NCBI RefSeq assembly: GCF_900187355.1
Contig: NZ_LT906451.1
Span: 297,001 to 361,000, forward strand
DNA from: Legionella lansingensis
GTDB taxonomy: Bacteria; Pseudomonadota; Gammaproteobacteria; Legionellales; Legionellaceae
Reading direction: 5' to 3'
DNA: 64,000 bases
Shown here: positions 62,335 to 64,000 of the stretch, in pieces
Layout: every line of letters starts with the position of its first letter
Position numbering within the stretch: the first letter of the stretch is position 1
Translations under genes and position numbers: made by a program
Notes under the pieces: model-generated
Database searches by the model: none
What the model was told of the DNA's origin: nothing
What the model saw: only the letters and a program-made list of their open reading frames with translations

Positions 62335-64000
62335 ATGCTGTATAGTAATTATCGATTCTACCTTGCAGAAGATGCCCAACTTCTCGACCCGGAACAAGCG
62401 AAAGAAGTAATTGAGCAGATTTTGGCTAAAACCAAAGAGCTGGAGTTAGTGCGAGTAGCGGTCGATTTGACTAGTTCCAATAAAAGCATCAGTTTATTGT
62501 GCGCATCCAAAGAGAATCAGGTCATAAAAATCAAAGTGTCCCAGCTTTTAAAGGAGCAAGGTCTTGCTGTAACAGACATGATGGAAATGGAAGTACTCCA
62601 GGATATTGAAAAAATGGAGCACCACCATCATACACACAAGCCTAAGAATACACATCTTCATCTCATTAAAAAGCACCAAAAAAAAACAAAACATGACCAT
62701 CCTCATAGGCATGGGCACCATCATGAGCATCATCATGAAAATCATTGGATTAAAGCCGCATTAGGTTTGACTTGGGGAATAGGGTTACTGATTCTTTCTA
62801 TTGGTAGCTTTAATATTCCCTTGGTTGCCTACTATATCATCACAGGACTTACCTCTTTAATGACTTTGTATTTGGGTCGTACAGTTTATCAATCAGCTTG
62901 GCAAGCATCGAAAGAAAAAAAATGGGACACCACCACTTTATACTCAATTAGCACTCTAACCATTCTTGTGGTGTCTATTGCTAGCGTTTTTATCCCGGGC
63001 CTGCCTATGATGTTTGAGGCAGCCCCTCTTGTGTTAGGCTTTTGGCATTTAGGTGAAGGAATTGAACATACTCTGGTCGGTAAAATCAATAAAAAATTAG
63101 ATGTCCGGGATTGTGTGCCGCCATTAATCCTGTTAAAAGGTAATCCCGATAGAGAGATTTCAGTAAAGACATTAATTCCTAACGACCTGATTATTGTTAA
63201 AAAAGGACAAGTTATTCCTGTTGATGGTGTCTTAACGAAAAAAGCGCTCCTTTATACCACAAGAATTGATGGCTCGCCTAAACTCAAAGAGTTTAACCCT
63301 GGCGATGTTGTAAAAGCGGGCATGCAGTTAGCCGATCATATATCTTCGTTGGAAATGCGGGTTACCAAAACTTATCAAAACTCTTATTTGTCATTGATTG
63401 CCAAAAATATTAATAAAGCCAATGATGAAAAAGCCCCTATTGAAATGTTTGCAGATAAGGTACTGAAATATTTTATTCCCGGATTAATTACCGTGGCGCT
63501 TGTATCAGGCGTTGTCATCGCTTCATTGTTTAACCCTACTCTTGCCATTCAATGCGTCATCTCTGTTCTGGTGAGTGCCTGTCCCTGCGCTTTGAGTTTG
63601 ATTACTCCCATGGCCGTTAAAATTGGCATGAAAAAAGCCTCTGAAAATGGCATTCATTTTAACAACGGCAAAGCCTTACAAGCAGCAGCCGACATCGACA
63701 CCATTGTTTTTGATTTAAATGGGACTCTGACTCAAGGCAAAATAGTAGTGAAATCGTTGCATATTAGCGATAAAAAATTTTTACATCATATTGCATTGCT
63801 AGAAAGCCAATCTGATCATCCGGTAGCGAAAATTATTAAGTCTTACATACAAGATCAAGACACTGTTGCAACCGAGCCATTAGAAATCACTTCTATTGAC
63901 AAAAGTCATCACTCTGGAATGAAAGGTATTATTAATGGTGAGACATTTATGATAGGGAATAAAGACATGCTTTTAGCTAATGGAATTACCTCTATCGACA
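62335..64000 (+). CDS. His-rich P1B-type metal ATPase with altered motifs (3' end beyond window)
   Basis: The first 555 codons of a P1B-type ATPase. Residues 1-95 form a divergent N-terminal domain without CxxC. Residues 96-138 hold 19 histidines. Membrane segments follow, with CPC at 416-418 in ACPCALSLITP. The phosphorylation motif is DLNGT (Asp460) in place of DKTGT, and the actuator motif is DGSP (312-315) where TGES is expected. SDHP at 493-496 fits the usual HP motif. AGAGGAAA precedes the ATG. Metal specificity is unclear; the His-rich stretch and Zur-like neighbour suggest zinc, cobalt or nickel. Confidence 0.85.
   Translation, partial: MLYSNYRFYLAEDAQLLDPEQAKEVIEQILAKTKELELVRVAVDLTSSNKSISLLCASKENQVIKIKVSQLLKEQGLAVTDMMEMEVLQDIEKMEHHHHTHKPKNTHLHLIKKHQKKTKHDHPHRHGHHHEHHHENHWIKAALGLTWGIGLLILSIGSFNIPLVAYYIITGLTSLMTLYLGRTVYQSAWQASKEKKWDTTTLYSISTLTILVVSIASVFIPGLPMMFEAAPLVLGFWHLGEGIEHTLVGKINKKLDVRDCVPPLILLKGNPDREISVKTLIPNDLIIVKKGQVIPVDGVLTKKALLYTTRIDGSPKLKEFNPGDVVKAGMQLADHISSLEMRVTKTYQNSYLSLIAKNINKANDEKAPIEMFADKVLKYFIPGLITVALVSGVVIASLFNPTLAIQCVISVLVSACPCALSLITPMAVKIGMKKASENGIHFNNGKALQAAADIDTIVFDLNGTLTQGKIVVKSLHISDKKFLHHIALLESQSDHPVAKIIKSYIQDQDTVATEPLEITSIDKSHHSGMKGIINGETFMIGNKDMLLANGITSID

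Noticed and set aside
62548-62745. Met-rich minus-strand open frame
   Set aside because: It is the reverse-strand reading of the His-rich codons (CAT/CAC) of the P-type ATPase and has no ribosome-binding site or family.

Overview
This window looks like a chromosomal segment of a Legionella species (Gammaproteobacteria, Legionellales). The AT-rich base composition, an IcmL/DotI-like periplasmic protein, several large orphan proteins typical of Dot/Icm effectors, an F-box protein and the Fur-BamE, rpsP-rimM-trmD-rplS and argR-art-argGH neighbourhoods all point that way. The species cannot be fixed from sequence reading alone. No tRNA, rRNA, CRISPR array or replication origin was recognised.

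Layout. 1-8.2 kb: the end of trkA, dapF and a hidden small lipoprotein gene (lptM), a putative effector with PARG/macrodomain-like motifs, then esterase-ratA-rnfH, a LysR regulator, bamE facing fur, and a HerA/YjgR-type ATPase. 8.2-9.4 kb: a 594-bp cassette with one GIY-YIG nuclease gene between 54-bp inverted repeats, followed by a frameshifted secreted-protein gene. 9.4-13.5 kb: a tightly coupled four-gene cluster (C39-like peptidase, RimK-type ATP-grasp ligase, GCS2-type ligase, N-formylglutamate amidohydrolase family) that looks like a small peptide or amide synthesis/modification system; it is the best candidate for an uncharacterised system here. 13.6-27.5 kb: a GT87-like membrane protein, thioesterase-fold and BON proteins, IcmL-like protein, uvrA, a di-haem cytochrome, a Thr/Pro-repeat secreted protein, homospermidine synthase, LemA/HtpX, a CxxCH lipoprotein and CorA.

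27.6-30.6 kb is a nested insertion: an IS4-type element split by a second, 1.57-kb DDE element. 30.6-35.7 kb holds the arginine operon (basic-amino-acid-type ABC transporter, argG, argH) divergent from argR, with back-to-back promoters. 35.8-54.7 kb mixes metabolism (dipeptide epimerase with permease, ABC-2 exporter, acetolactate synthase-like enzyme, membrane-bound spermidine-synthase-like protein, 2OG oxygenase, SDR) with putative effectors (coiled-coil/ankyrin-like, kinase-like, two orphans). 54.7-58.6 kb is core translation and secretion (ogt, rplS, trmD, rimM, rpsP, ffh). 58.7-64 kb has an F-box protein, a VanX-like dipeptidase, a CorC-type protein, a Zur-like regulator and, divergent from it across a candidate operator, a His-rich P1B-type ATPase with altered catalytic motifs, cut by the window end.

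The intergenic spaces carry several families of palindromic, MITE-like repeats that share cores with each other. Two of them supply the stop codon of the upstream gene (uvrA and the CorC-type gene).
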